Source: Bradyrhizobium sp. NFR13
GTDB taxonomy: Bacteria > Pseudomonadota > Alphaproteobacteria > Rhizobiales > Xanthobacteraceae
Reading direction: 5' to 3'
Length of the DNA: 64,000 nt
NCBI RefSeq assembly: GCF_900114605.1
Contig: NZ_FOTP01000003.1
Location: forward strand, 372,001-436,000
Shown: positions 18,824-28,192 of the stretch, piece after piece
How positions within the stretch are numbered: the first letter of the stretch is position 1
How the letters are laid out: every line of letters begins with the position of its first letter
The notes under the pieces: generated by a model
The model's input: only the letters and a program-made list of their open reading frames with translations
Database searches by the model: none
Told to the model about the DNA's origin: nothing
Program-made: the position numbers and the translations under genes

Positions 18824-19792
18824 CTACCTCGCCTTGATCCGGGGATCGAGCCGCAAGTACAGCAAATCGACGCTGGCGTTGCAGACGGCGACCAGCAGTG
18901 AACCGAGGACGAGCACGCCAAGCACCATCGGAAAATTGCGGCTCATCACACTGTCGAACAGCAGGCTGCCGATGCCAGGCCAACTGAACACGGCCTCGAT
19001 GACGACGCTGCCGCCGAGCATAGTGCCAAGCTGCAATCCAAGCAGCGTGACGATCGGCAACATCGCGTTGCGCATCACATGCGCCAGGACCACGCGACCG
19101 CCCGACAAGCCCTTGGCCCGCGCCGTTCGCACGAAATCCAGCCGGGCCACCTCCAGCATTGAAGCCCGCATCACGCGGGCGAAGGTCGCAGCGTAGAACA
19201 GTCCGAGTGCCGTTGCGGGAAGGACGAGATGATGCATCACATCCAGAACGGCACCGAAGGCACTTTCGTCGACGCCGATGGTGCGCATGCCGCCCACCGG
19301 AAACCAGCCGAGCTTCACCGCAAACATCACCGTCATCATGATGCCGAGCCAGAAGCTCGGCGCGGCAAAAAAGAACACCGCGCCAAGCGAGATCAAATTA
19401 TCCCAGATCGTATTGACCTTGATCGACGCCAGTACACCAGCCGTGACGCCGACGAGCAACGCGATCCCGACGGCCGCCAGCATCAGGATCAGTGTCGCCG
19501 GAAGCTGTTGCATGATCACATCAAACACCGGCGCGTTCTGCCGGTACGAATAGCCGAGATCGAGCCGCATCACCGACCAGATATATTTGGCAAGCTGCAC
19601 CGACACCGGCTGATCGACGCCGTAGGTGTGACGCAGCTGATCCAGCATCTTCGGGTCGGTGATCTGCTGTTCGGACGTCATCACGTCGAACAGACTCCCC
19701 GGCGCCAGATGGATCAGAACAAAATTCATCACAATGACCGCGAAGATCAGCGGGATGATTTGCACGAGCCTGCGGATGATGATGCGACGCAC
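18824..19792 (-). CDS. Oligopeptide-type ABC transporter permease (OppB-like)
   Basis: A 322-residue permease. The N-terminus IIIRRLVQIIPLIFAVIVMNFVLIHLAPG and the later DFVRTARAKGLSGGRVVLAHVMRNAMLPIVTLLG are classic DppB/OppB elements, ending in EAVFSWPGIGSLLFDSVMSRNFPM. It pairs with the OppC-like protein to form the membrane channel of the importer and follows the binding-protein gene by 14 bases. Confidence 0.93.
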   Translation of the reverse strand: MRRIIIRRLVQIIPLIFAVIVMNFVLIHLAPGSLFDVMTSEQQITDPKMLDQLRHTYGVDQPVSVQLAKYIWSVMRLDLGYSYRQNAPVFDVIMQQLPATLILMLAAVGIALLVGVTAGVLASIKVNTIWDNLISLGAVFFFAAPSFWLGIMMTVMFAVKLGWFPVGGMRTIGVDESAFGAVLDVMHHLVLPATALGLFYAATFARVMRASMLEVARLDFVRTARAKGLSGGRVVLAHVMRNAMLPIVTLLGLQLGTMLGGSVVIEAVFSWPGIGSLLFDSVMSRNFPMVLGVLVLGSLLVAVCNASVDLLYLRLDPRIKAR

Positions 19793-19806
19793 GTTTGCCT
19801 CCGCTC

Positions 19807-21411
19807 TCAGCGGTCCAGCCAGACCTCGGCCCAGCTTTCGCCCATGAAGTCCGCTGTCAGCGAATGATCGCGGACATCAGAACGAGCGATCGTCACGGGT
19901 TCAAGGTCGACCATCGGAAGGACGGGCGCGTCGCTCGCTGCGAGCTTGTCGAACTCGTGCACCAGCGATACGCGCTTCTTCTCATCGGTCTCGATCGCCA
20001 TCTTGCTGACGGTTTCGTCCATCTTCGGATTGGAATAGCCCGTGGCGTTGCGGAAGGCCGCCCCCTTCACGATACCGTCGGTGGTGTAGTATTGCGTTGT
20101 CTGCGGGATCGGCTCGATGCTGGCTGAATTGTTCGACACCGCGACGTCGTAGTCATAGTCGGTGTAGATGCGTTTCAGCGAGGTCGCGCGATCGGGGATC
20201 GCCAGATCGACGGTGATGTCGACGTCCTCGAAGGCTTGCTTCAGGTACTGACCGATCTTGACGTTTTCCTCGAACCACCCGGCCGATACTAGGCTCATCT
20301 TGAATCGCGAGCCGGATTTCACCGGATAGCCGGCAGCATCGAGCAACGCCGCGGCCTTTTTGACGTCGAACGGATAATCCTGGACGTCCTTGGTGAAGAA
20401 GATCGAATTCGAGAAGTGGAGCGCGCCAAGCGAGGGACGCGCGCGACCGAAGAAAACCGTATCCGCGATGAAGCTGCGATCGATCGCATGAAGCAGGGCC
20501 TGACGCACCTCGCGCTTCTTGAAGATCTCGCGACGCTGGTTGAACTCGACACTCGTGATCCACGCCGAATTCGAATAGCCCTTGGTCTCGGCAACGAACT
20601 TTTTGGTTGCCGTCAGGCGCGCGATGTCCGGCGCAGGGATCGGATTGAACGTGCCTATATCAAGCTGGCCAGCCTCGAACGCGGCCGACCGCGACGCCGG
20701 ATCTCGCCACCAGCGGATCACCAGCTTGTCGAGATAGGGCAAGCCCGAATTCCAGTAATTGTCATTGCGGGCATATTCGACGTGACTGCCGCGCACCCAC
20801 TCCTTGACCTTGAACGGACCGGTGCCGATCGGCGTGTTGTTGATCGGGTTCGTAATGATGTTCGATCCGTCATAGATATGCTTGGGAATGACGAGGCCGG
20901 CCTTGCCGGCCAGCACGGACTTGAGGAAGAATTCTGGCACCGGCACTTTGAATTTCAGCACCACGGTCAGCGGATCCACAGCCTCCGCGGTCTGCAGCGC
21001 ATCGAGCGTGACGCCAGCAGAGATCGGCTTCCAGTACTGGATCGCATTGAAGACCAGATCGTCCGCGGTCAGTGGCTTGCCATCATGCCAGGAGACGTTC
21101 GGACGTAGCTTGATCGTGTAGCTGCGGAAATCCTCTGCCGGTTCGATCCCGAGAGCCAGCACCGGTTCGAACTTGAGATCGGCGGTCAGGCGGATCAGCC
21201 GCTCGAACACCTTGGTCGACGTGAAATACGGGCTGGAGCCGCCACCCGCTGGAACGAACAGCGATTGCGGCTCAAATCCGCCCCATGTGCCGACCAGCGT
21301 GCCGCCGCGCTTCGGCGTGGCCGTTGCAGCACTGGAAGAGCCGGCGAGGCCGGACGCCAGAACGGCGCCGGCTGTCGTCATCAGAAAATCACGTCTGCTA
21401 AAACCGCTCAT
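19807..21411 (-). CDS. Peptide/opine-type ABC transporter substrate-binding protein, Tat-exported
   Basis: A 534-residue SBP_bac_5 (DppA-type) protein. The N-terminus SRRDFLMTTAGAVLASGLAG has the twin-arginine pattern, so export is probably by Tat. Downstream are SYTIKLRPNVSWHDGKPLTADDLVF and INNTPIGTGPFKVKEW, typical of this family. It delivers the substrate to the permease and ATPase pair encoded directly after it. Family members bind peptides, nickel, opines or sugars, so the substrate is open. Confidence 0.92.
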   Translation of the reverse strand: MSGFSRRDFLMTTAGAVLASGLAGSSSAATATPKRGGTLVGTWGGFEPQSLFVPAGGGSSPYFTSTKVFERLIRLTADLKFEPVLALGIEPAEDFRSYTIKLRPNVSWHDGKPLTADDLVFNAIQYWKPISAGVTLDALQTAEAVDPLTVVLKFKVPVPEFFLKSVLAGKAGLVIPKHIYDGSNIITNPINNTPIGTGPFKVKEWVRGSHVEYARNDNYWNSGLPYLDKLVIRWWRDPASRSAAFEAGQLDIGTFNPIPAPDIARLTATKKFVAETKGYSNSAWITSVEFNQRREIFKKREVRQALLHAIDRSFIADTVFFGRARPSLGALHFSNSIFFTKDVQDYPFDVKKAAALLDAAGYPVKSGSRFKMSLVSAGWFEENVKIGQYLKQAFEDVDITVDLAIPDRATSLKRIYTDYDYDVAVSNNSASIEPIPQTTQYYTTDGIVKGAAFRNATGYSNPKMDETVSKMAIETDEKKRVSLVHEFDKLAASDAPVLPMVDLEPVTIARSDVRDHSLTADFMGESWAEVWLDR

Positions 21412-21472
21412 CGTTCTTCCTTTGTTGCAAACAGGAACCGGACGCCGTCGCCAGTTCCTGCTATTATTTTTC

Positions 21473-21898
21473 TTAAAGCGTGGAATAGGTGCCGCGACCA
21501 ATGGCGAGCAGCGCCCCCTTCTCGTCAAACACATCGACGTCGGCGACGCCGACGCTCTTGCCGGCTCGACGCACCCGCGACACTGCGATCAAGGCGGTAT
21601 CGACAGCCGGCTTCAGGTAGTCGACCCGGAAGTTCACGGTCGGAAGGCCGCGCCCGACCATCATGCCGACAGCAAAGTCACCGACGGTATCGATGACCGA
21701 CGCAATGACGCCGCCATGCCACTGCTTGGAGCCCGGCCTGCGCTCGAATTCCGGCTTCATCGGCGAGCGCATCGTCACTTCCTGGGTCTCCGGATCGGCC
21801 TTGATGACTTCGAGGCCGAGAAACAGGTTGAACGGCGAAACGTCCAGCATCTGCTGAATCTCGGCAGCTGTCAGTGTCTTGACGTCGGGCTTGCTCAC
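21473..21898 (-). CDS. PaaI family (hotdog) thioesterase
   Basis: A 141-residue hotdog protein. QWHGGVIASVIDTVGDFAVGMM is the core helix with its HGG motif, followed by TVNFRVDYLKPA and the acid DVDVFDEKGALLAIGRGTYS strand. PaaI-type enzymes hydrolyse acyl- or aryl-CoA thioesters, here possibly relieving CoA trapping by the operon's own ligase. The GTG start overlaps the dehydrogenase stop by four bases. Confidence 0.88.
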   Translation of the reverse strand: MSKPDVKTLTAAEIQQMLDVSPFNLFLGLEVIKADPETQEVTMRSPMKPEFERRPGSKQWHGGVIASVIDTVGDFAVGMMVGRGLPTVNFRVDYLKPAVDTALIAVSRVRRAGKSVGVADVDVFDEKGALLAIGRGTYSTL

Positions 21899-22908
21899 GG
21901 CGTCACCACGACTTTGCCGAAGACCGCACGGTCCTCGATGACGCGCACCGCTTCCTTCGCTTCTTCCAGCGGATAGGTCTTGTCGATCAGAACCTGCAGC
22001 TTCTTGGCTGCGACGAGATCGAACAGCTTGGTGATATCGTCACGTTCCCAGCCGTTGGAGCCCTTGATCTCCAGTTCGAAGGTCCAGATGAAGCGAAGAT
22101 CTTCAGTAGGCGAGTAGCCGGCAGTCGCACCGCAAGTCAGAATGCGGCCGCCGAGCTTCAGGCAACGCAGCGATTTGACCCAGGTATCACCGCCGGTGAA
22201 ATTGACGACGACATCGACACCGCCGCCTTCGACGAAGCGACGGCGATGCGGCTTGCCGTGGCGCTCATAGATCGTCTTCATGAAGTCGGACTGCGTGTAG
22301 AGGATGATCTCGTCCGCGCCGAGCTCCGTGAGCCGCTTGCCCTTCTCCTCGCTGCCGGCACAGGCGATCACGTAAGCGCCGGCCAGCTTGGCGAGCTGGA
22401 CACAGCACACGCCGACGCCGCCGCTGGCGCCGAGGATCAGGACCTTCTCGCCGGCCTTGATCTGGCCGATGGTGTTCATCATGCGGATAGCAGTGCCATA
22501 GGCGACCGGCAACGCGGCGGCCTGCTCGAAGCTGACACCTTCCGGAATCTTGACGAGCTGATGCGCCTTGGCGCGGCAGAATTCGGCGAGTCCGCCATCC
22601 TGCGTCTCGCCCATCAGACCGCCCTCGACGCGGTTGACCGGATCGATCAGCACGCGATCACCGATGTTCCAACCAGTGACGCCCGCGCCAAGTTCTGTGA
22701 TCTCGCCGGCCACATCGAGGCCAATGATGACAGGCAGCGGCACCTTGATGCCGGGCATACCACGGCGGGTGAAGACGTCGTGATAATTGATCGACGATGC
22801 CCGCACGCGGATGACAACGTCGCCCTCGCCGGCCTTTGGCGTCGGATAATCCGCCGTGAATTGCAGCTTATCGTTATCGCCGTGTTCGTGAAGGACAACT
22901 GCTCGCAT
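21895..22908 (-). CDS. MDR-family dehydrogenase (quinone oxidoreductase / zinc-type alcohol dehydrogenase-like)
   Basis: A 337-residue medium-chain dehydrogenase/reductase. An N-terminal GroES-like domain (GLDVAGEITELGAGVTGWNIGDRV) precedes a Rossmann domain with LGASGGVGVCCVQLAKLAGA. The usual catalytic zinc cysteine/histidine set is not evident, so it may be a zinc-free quinone-oxidoreductase-type enzyme. It is translationally coupled to the thioesterase. The substrate is presumably an intermediate of the operon's pathway. Confidence 0.87.
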   Translation of the reverse strand: MRAVVLHEHGDNDKLQFTADYPTPKAGEGDVVIRVRASSINYHDVFTRRGMPGIKVPLPVIIGLDVAGEITELGAGVTGWNIGDRVLIDPVNRVEGGLMGETQDGGLAEFCRAKAHQLVKIPEGVSFEQAAALPVAYGTAIRMMNTIGQIKAGEKVLILGASGGVGVCCVQLAKLAGAYVIACAGSEEKGKRLTELGADEIILYTQSDFMKTIYERHGKPHRRRFVEGGGVDVVVNFTGGDTWVKSLRCLKLGGRILTCGATAGYSPTEDLRFIWTFELEIKGSNGWERDDITKLFDLVAAKKLQVLIDKTYPLEEAKEAVRVIEDRAVFGKVVVTP

Positions 22909-22929
22909 GGTCTGTTTCGCTCCGTCGGT

Positions 22930-24051
22930 TCAGGCTGCGGCGGAAAGGGACCAGCTCGCCAGCCCCTCTACCGCCTGTTGGGTGATTGAAATCGCTTGTT
23001 CGGTGGTCTCTTCGCGCCAGTGCGACGACACCGGGACGAAACAGTCATGCAGGTCCGCGCGCAGCATGCGAACGCGCTCACTGTCTTTCTCGGCCTTGAA
23101 CTTCAGCCAGAGATCGAGCTGCAGGGCGCGACGAACCTTGGTGCCGCGCGTGCCAAATTCGATCACTGCGCCGACCATCGGTCGCGCGCCGAGGAATCTG
23201 GTCATGCCGTGAAACACCAGGCCCTGATAATTGGGCCGCGCAAAGTTGTTCGGCTTCTGGCCGACGATGCGGTCACGACCCCACCAGCGCACGGCTTCCG
23301 CATGAAGCGCACCACCTTCAGGGTTGAAGCAGAGAAAGAAGGACTCGCCGAAATCACCGATGCCTGTATGCCAATCGATGAAGCCGACGCGCTCGGCCGC
23401 GCCGAGATGATCGGCGACGATGGTCTCCAGAGTCAGATTGGACCACTCGCGCCCGGCGCCGCCATAGTTGGAGCCATCCGGGAAGTCGTACTGCCCGCGC
23501 GCCAGCGTATCGAACAGACCGTCGTCACCATGCGCCTCCTTGAAGGCTTCGACGGCGTCGGCGTAGATCTGCAGCGCTGCCGGCGTCCAGTCCTCCGGAA
23601 GAAGATGCGGATACAGCGTTGCATAACCCGGATTGGCCGGGCGGGGGATGGAGAAATCGATGAAGTTGCGATTGAGATCGACATTGTTCTCTGTAGTCCG
23701 CGTACCCCAGGCAAAGCCGTAGGGATTGATCGCGTGGACGAAGAGAACCGACACGCCGCGCGGAAGGGCGCGCGCAAAATCGCTCCGCATCCAGCCGATC
23801 TGCGTCGCCGAACCGCTGAGGCCTTCGAGGCCGTGAGTACCACTGAGGATCACCAGTTGCGACGCCGCGCGCGGATCACCTAGCCGTGCTACATCGATGC
23901 ACAGATCCTGACCATTCGGGCCCTTCAGCGCCGGATGAGTATAGGTGGTCAACGTAGCGCCGACGTCATCTGCAGCGCTGCGAAATTTCACGCGCGCACC
24001 ATCATAGTCGAGTGCGAAGCTTCGAGTGAAATCGTTGGGCAGCACCGCCAT
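22930..24051 (-). CDS. DUF2817 family M14-like metallopeptidase domain protein
   Basis: A 373-residue protein of the DUF2817 family, related to M14 carboxypeptidase-like zinc hydrolases. SGTHGLEGLSGSA supplies the first His/Glu metal motif, NPYGFAWGTRTTENNVDLNRNFIDF matches the substrate-binding Asn-Arg block, and DWHTGIGDFGESFF gives the second histidine. It probably cleaves an amide or C-terminal amino acid. The ATG overlaps the preceding VOC stop (TGATG). A peptidase-type enzyme fits a peptide-type importer in the same operon. Confidence 0.85.
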   Translation of the reverse strand: MAVLPNDFTRSFALDYDGARVKFRSAADDVGATLTTYTHPALKGPNGQDLCIDVARLGDPRAASQLVILSGTHGLEGLSGSATQIGWMRSDFARALPRGVSVLFVHAINPYGFAWGTRTTENNVDLNRNFIDFSIPRPANPGYATLYPHLLPEDWTPAALQIYADAVEAFKEAHGDDGLFDTLARGQYDFPDGSNYGGAGREWSNLTLETIVADHLGAAERVGFIDWHTGIGDFGESFFLCFNPEGGALHAEAVRWWGRDRIVGQKPNNFARPNYQGLVFHGMTRFLGARPMVGAVIEFGTRGTKVRRALQLDLWLKFKAEKDSERVRMLRADLHDCFVPVSSHWREETTEQAISITQQAVEGLASWSLSAAA

Positions 24052-24911
24052 CACGCCGTGAACCCCAGAGCGACATTGGCGGCGTCGGTATGCGACACGA
24101 TGATGCCGCCGGCATAGGGCTTGAAGGAAATGCCGGCCGCATCGAATACAGCGCGCGGCGTATCGAGCGACGCGACCTTGAACACCAGAACGACCATACG
24201 GTCTGTGCCGTCCTCGCTGACCAACGCCGCACCGGCATAGCGATCGGCAACGGCTGCAGGATCGAGTACGAAGATCGTCGCAGCACCAGCACTGAACGAA
24301 AATCCGCCAGCTACCGGCGTTAATAGCGGCGCACCAAACATGCGCTCATACAGCGCTGCAGTTCGCGCCAGCTGCGGCGAGGCGATAACGAATTCGACAA
24401 TTTCGGTGGCACCATTGGCATGCGCCTGCCATTCCGGGCGCCACACCAGTTCCGGCGTATCGTGATGACAGAAGAAAGTGCGCCCATTCTGCACTTCCTC
24501 ACCCGCGACACGAATAACCTTGAAACGCGCATCTTGGGCGCCGCCGGGCAATTCGACCGGCCGCGCAAAGCTCATTGGCTCCATGACGGGAACCGCATTG
24601 TCTTTCAGCGTCGCATAGACCAGATCGGCATCGACGGATTTGAACACAAGCCCGCTCAATCCCGGCGGATGCGCCCAGAGATCGGCACGCATCGTTTCGC
24701 GCCCCGGCAGATAACCGAGCAATTCGAGATAGTTCGTGCCAAAGATCGCAAGGTTGTTACTGGAGCCGAGCGTATGGTGACCGCGCTCCGTCAGCTGAAA
24801 GCCGAGGCGAGCATATTGCGCAGCAGCCTCATCGAGCTGGCCCATCACGTTGATGACGACGTGATCGAGGACCGGCGATATCTTACGCTGGACAGCACGC
24901 ATATCACTCAT
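24051..24911 (-). CDS. VOC superfamily protein (glyoxalase-like domain)
   Basis: A 286-residue protein with a VOC module at the N-terminus, PVLDHVVINVMGQLDEAAAQYARLGFQLTERGHHTLGSSNNLAIFG, and a second related half from about residue 140 (EIVEFVIASPQLARTAALYERMFG). This is the larger glyoxalase-like type found in catabolic operons. Metal-ligand histidines or glutamates are plausible, but the reaction (lyase, dioxygenase or epimerase) cannot be assigned. It is coupled to the DUF2817 gene. Confidence 0.82.
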   Translation of the reverse strand: MSDMRAVQRKISPVLDHVVINVMGQLDEAAAQYARLGFQLTERGHHTLGSSNNLAIFGTNYLELLGYLPGRETMRADLWAHPPGLSGLVFKSVDADLVYATLKDNAVPVMEPMSFARPVELPGGAQDARFKVIRVAGEEVQNGRTFFCHHDTPELVWRPEWQAHANGATEIVEFVIASPQLARTAALYERMFGAPLLTPVAGGFSFSAGAATIFVLDPAAVADRYAGAALVSEDGTDRMVVLVFKVASLDTPRAVFDAAGISFKPYAGGIIVSHTDAANVALGFTA

Positions 24912-24985
24912 ACAGAAATCTCATTCCGTCCAAATTCGTGAGTTCAGCAAGATTGGTGCCAGTCCGGACATCAATCGCAACGGTG

Positions 24986-25711
24986 TCATGCAGCACGTGG
25001 TCGCGGCTCTTCTTTCGACGTTGAAAAGGCGAGCGCCGCATCCGCATGCAGAATGGTTGAATCGAAGACCGGAAGATCGATGTGCTCGGGGCCGACCAGA
25101 AGGCAGATCTCGGTACAACCAAGAATTACGCCGTCAGCGCCACGCTCTTTTCCTCGCGCAATCGCGTCGAGATAGAGACGGCGCGAATCCTCGCGAACAA
25201 CCCCCTGGCATAGTTCATCGAAGATGATGTCGTGAATGAACGCACGATCATCCTCAGCGGGAATAACGGGATCCAGCCCGAACCCCTCGCGCAATCGGGT
25301 CACATAGAAATCCTGTTCCATGGTGTAGCGCGTCGCCAGAAGCAGCGGCCGCTGCAGCCCTGCGGCCTTCACCGCAGCGCCCGTCACGTCGGCGATATGC
25401 AGAAGCGGGATCGACACTGCTTGCTGCACTTCGTCGGCAAGCTTGTGCATCGTATTGGTGCAGATCAGAATGCAGCCAGCCCCGCCTCCTTCCAGATCGC
25501 GGGCAATATCAGCAAGAACCTGGGAGGCCTCGTCCCAACGCCCCTGCTTCTGCAAGCTCACAATCGCGTCGAAATTGATCGAGCGCATCAGAATATCCGC
25601 GGAGTGAAGCCCGCCGAATTCGGCTCGCACCTGCTCATTCAGCCGACGGTAGTAAACCGCAGTACTTTCCCAGCTCATTCCGCCAATCAAACCAATCGTG
25701 CGCATTGCCAT
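24986..25711 (-). CDS. Aspartate/glutamate racemase family protein
   Basis: A 241-residue protein with the YgeA-type start MRTIGLIGGMSWEST, the first catalytic-cysteine motif ILICTNTMHKL and the second LGCTEICLLVGPE, giving the cofactor-independent two-cysteine racemase arrangement. It interconverts D and L forms of an amino acid, probably acidic or broad-range. It is the first gene of the long minus-strand operon, suggesting the imported substrate contains or yields a D-amino acid. Start chosen at MAMRTIG. Confidence 0.9.
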   Translation of the reverse strand: MAMRTIGLIGGMSWESTAVYYRRLNEQVRAEFGGLHSADILMRSINFDAIVSLQKQGRWDEASQVLADIARDLEGGGAGCILICTNTMHKLADEVQQAVSIPLLHIADVTGAAVKAAGLQRPLLLATRYTMEQDFYVTRLREGFGLDPVIPAEDDRAFIHDIIFDELCQGVVREDSRRLYLDAIARGKERGADGVILGCTEICLLVGPEHIDLPVFDSTILHADAALAFSTSKEEPRPRAA

Positions 25712-26302
25712 TGCTCGTTCTGTCCAGTCGATGTGCTTGACGGGAACGATAGCATTGGGACCGCGCAACCCGATTGCGGATCTCGGTCATCATACTCAGT
25801 TTACCTGAGAAGAAACTTCATAGTTCGATCGATCGGCGGAATAGGATTTCAAGTTTTTCATTCCGCCGCATCAACGTTTCTTCGCTCGATGCTGACAGAC
25901 CAGAATGATGCAACGACGTGAAGCGCGCCGGGATTGCCGTGCGTCGCGTGAAATCTCACTGCTTGAGAAGAACGCGGAGGTCGATCTGAACCAGCGGTAG
26001 AATTCAGTGCAACTCAACACGTATGCGGATTGGCGATCGTCTTGCTCAGAAGCGAACGAGGTCGCCTCCTGGAGGGAAAGGCGACCTCGTGGATCGCGCG
26101 AATGCCCTCGCGCCGTCCATGTGCTCTGGGGAAGAGCACCATATTTGATCATGCCGCCCGCCCTGGCGTGTGACGACGACATGACACGGCGTGTGACAGT
26201 TGATCGCATCGACGGCGTATCACTTGTGCTCGCCCGACCTGCCTTCTTCACGGTCAACATGTTTTTGATTACAGCGCACCGTGCGGTTGCTGAACGTTTC
26301 AT
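25712..26302. other. Intergenic region, no gene recognised
   Basis: About 590 bases with no supportable coding region. It must hold the promoter of the racemase-led minus operon and the 3' end of the benzoate-side operon. Its one clear structure is a 12-bp-arm hairpin at 26056-26090, listed separately. Confidence 0.5.
26056..26090. repeat. Long perfect inverted repeat (12-bp arms)
   Basis: ACGAGGTCGCCT at 26056-26067 is repeated exactly in reverse complement as AGGCGACCTCGT at 26079-26090, around an 11-base loop. No T-run follows on either strand, so it is not a standard intrinsic terminator. It could be a factor-dependent terminator, an RNA-stability structure or one copy of a dispersed palindromic repeat. 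Confidence 0.75.
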
Positions 26303-28192
26303 CTAGGCATGGCGAGCGTATTGCTTGATACTCGCGCAAAATATCACGCGGCTTGAGACGCCTCTGTTGAGATCGTCGAGGTCGGCAGCGCGGCGCGCCA
26401 GAACGGCGCGCTGGTTGACATACCCCTTGTCAGTAATCTCGCCGTCATCGACAGATAACGGCTCTGCCAGCAGAAGTGCGCAAGTCGCATAGGTGGAAGA
26501 GCCTCCACCTGCCAGCTTCAGTTGGCCAAGCCCCTTCTCGATGGACGAACGTACATTTTCGCAACCGAGCACAGCATCGATGCTCGCTGTTTCCGGCAGA
26601 CCGGACACCGTGCGGCAGGCAGCCAGATTGGGAACAAGAAGGAAGCGCACATCCTCGCCGCCATGGCCGGCCACGACAATATCCTGAACTAGCGGCGCCA
26701 GTGCGGAGATTCCTGCCACGCGCAGCGCTCCGACATTGACCCATGTGCCCGATGTCAGCTTGAAGTCCTCGGCGAGGCGTCCGTCGAACAGCAACCCGTG
26801 CTCAGGACGGGTCGGGTCTGCAAATGCAACGGCATCACCGATCAGATAGAAGCCATCCGCGTCAAAAGCTTTCGCGGTGAGGTCCGGCGCCTTCCAGTAA
26901 CCCGGCATGACATTGGGCCCGCGCACCCGCACCTCGAACTTGCCGTCCGATGGCACGAGCTTGAGCTCCGTACCGGGAATCGGCACGCCTATATTGCCTG
27001 ATCGTGGCGCCTGAAAATGACAGTCGGTCGCGAGTGGCGATGTTTCCGTCGATCCCCAGGCGGAGACCATCGGCAGCGGGCGCCCGATTGTCTCGATGGA
27101 AAGTGTCTCCAGCGCCGACCATGTGCTCTGCGGCAGAGCCGCACCGGCATAGAAGACGAACTTCACCTCGCTGAAGAAACGCTCTCGTAACCCATCGTCC
27201 TTCCGCAGGGCTGCAATAAGCATGTCGAAGCCACGCGGCACGTTGAAATAGACCGTCGGCATGACGCTGCGCAGATTGGCGATCGACGTCGCGAACAATC
27301 CGGGCGCGGGCTTGCCGCTGTCGATGTACAGCGTTCCGCCGTTGCGCAGCACCATATTGAAATTGTGATTTCCGCCGAAGGTATGACTCCATGGCAGCCA
27401 ATCCAGAAGAACGAGTTCGCTCTGCTGAGTTTCGAGAAACGGCCAGGTCTGCGCCTTGGCCTGCTGGCTCGAGGTCAGCATGCGCTGGGTATTGATGACC
27501 GCCTTCGGCGCGCCGGTCGATCCCGACGTGAACAGGAATTTGGCGATCGTGTCGGCATCGACCGCTGCGAAGGCATGATAGATCGCTGCGCTCACCGGCG
27601 TCGTGATCACATCGGCGTATGAGTATCCCACTCCGGCAGCCGCGCCACCGCCGATGATGGCGGCGGTGTGAAACGGGCCTATCGCAGCAAGGGCCGGACC
27701 GAACTGATGCAAGTTCGAGACGTAGATGGCACCGGGATCTAGAAGTTGAATCGTGCCACGCAGCTTTTCGAAATCCTTCGACATCAGCGAATAGGCCGGC
27801 GAAATCGCGGCGACGGGCACGCCGACATGCATCGCTGCCAGAGCGAGAACCGCATGCTCGATGCCGTTGTCCGAGAGTACCGCGAGAGGCCGCTGCGCAC
27901 TCATCTCCTGTGCAAGAATCCAGCTTCCCGCGCCGCGCACCCGTCGAAGCGTCTCGGCATAGCTCAACGTCACCCAGGGCAGATCCAGACTGGATCGCTC
28001 CGCCAGAAAGATCCGCTCCGGTGCCTCTTGTGCCCAACGCTCCAGCCACTCTCCAGTGCAACGCGCATAGGGACGCAGCGCTGTATCGGATCGAAGCACG
28101 ATCGTTCCATCGGTATGCGGTTCAGTGATTACGGACGGTGTCAGGAAGAATACACTGTGCGTGTCAGGTCCATCGCTGCCGCTCAAAGCCAT
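26303..28192 (-). CDS. Feruloyl-CoA synthase-like AMP-dependent ligase
   Basis: A 629-residue ANL ligase. The opening TDGTIVLRSDTALRPYARCTGEWLERWA and length resemble the feruloyl-CoA synthase branch. The ATP motif LFTSGSTGAPKAVINTQRM, AWGSTETSPLATDC and the C-terminal LLFDGRLAEDFKLTSGTWVNVG are intact. It probably activates an aromatic or phenylpropenoid acid to its CoA ester. No hydratase/lyase that would release vanillin is in the window. It is the last gene downstream of boxA (93-bp gap), with a GGGGGAGAG ribosome site. Confidence 0.82.
   Translation of the reverse strand: MALSGSDGPDTHSVFFLTPSVITEPHTDGTIVLRSDTALRPYARCTGEWLERWAQEAPERIFLAERSSLDLPWVTLSYAETLRRVRGAGSWILAQEMSAQRPLAVLSDNGIEHAVLALAAMHVGVPVAAISPAYSLMSKDFEKLRGTIQLLDPGAIYVSNLHQFGPALAAIGPFHTAAIIGGGAAAGVGYSYADVITTPVSAAIYHAFAAVDADTIAKFLFTSGSTGAPKAVINTQRMLTSSQQAKAQTWPFLETQQSELVLLDWLPWSHTFGGNHNFNMVLRNGGTLYIDSGKPAPGLFATSIANLRSVMPTVYFNVPRGFDMLIAALRKDDGLRERFFSEVKFVFYAGAALPQSTWSALETLSIETIGRPLPMVSAWGSTETSPLATDCHFQAPRSGNIGVPIPGTELKLVPSDGKFEVRVRGPNVMPGYWKAPDLTAKAFDADGFYLIGDAVAFADPTRPEHGLLFDGRLAEDFKLTSGTWVNVGALRVAGISALAPLVQDIVVAGHGGEDVRFLLVPNLAACRTVSGLPETASIDAVLGCENVRSSIEKGLGQLKLAGGGSSTYATCALLLAEPLSVDDGEITDKGYVNQRAVLARRAADLDDLNRGVSSRVIFCASIKQYARHA

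Noticed and set aside
21430-21470. AGGAAC/GTTCCT dyad between thioesterase and binding-protein genes
   Set aside because: The T-rich stretch is on the wrong side for the minus-strand transcripts, so it is not a terminator for this operon.
25871-26302. 143-codon frame on the minus strand before the ligase gene
   Set aside because: Serine/arginine-rich composition, no family resemblance, and it contains the perfect hairpin, so it is probably non-coding.
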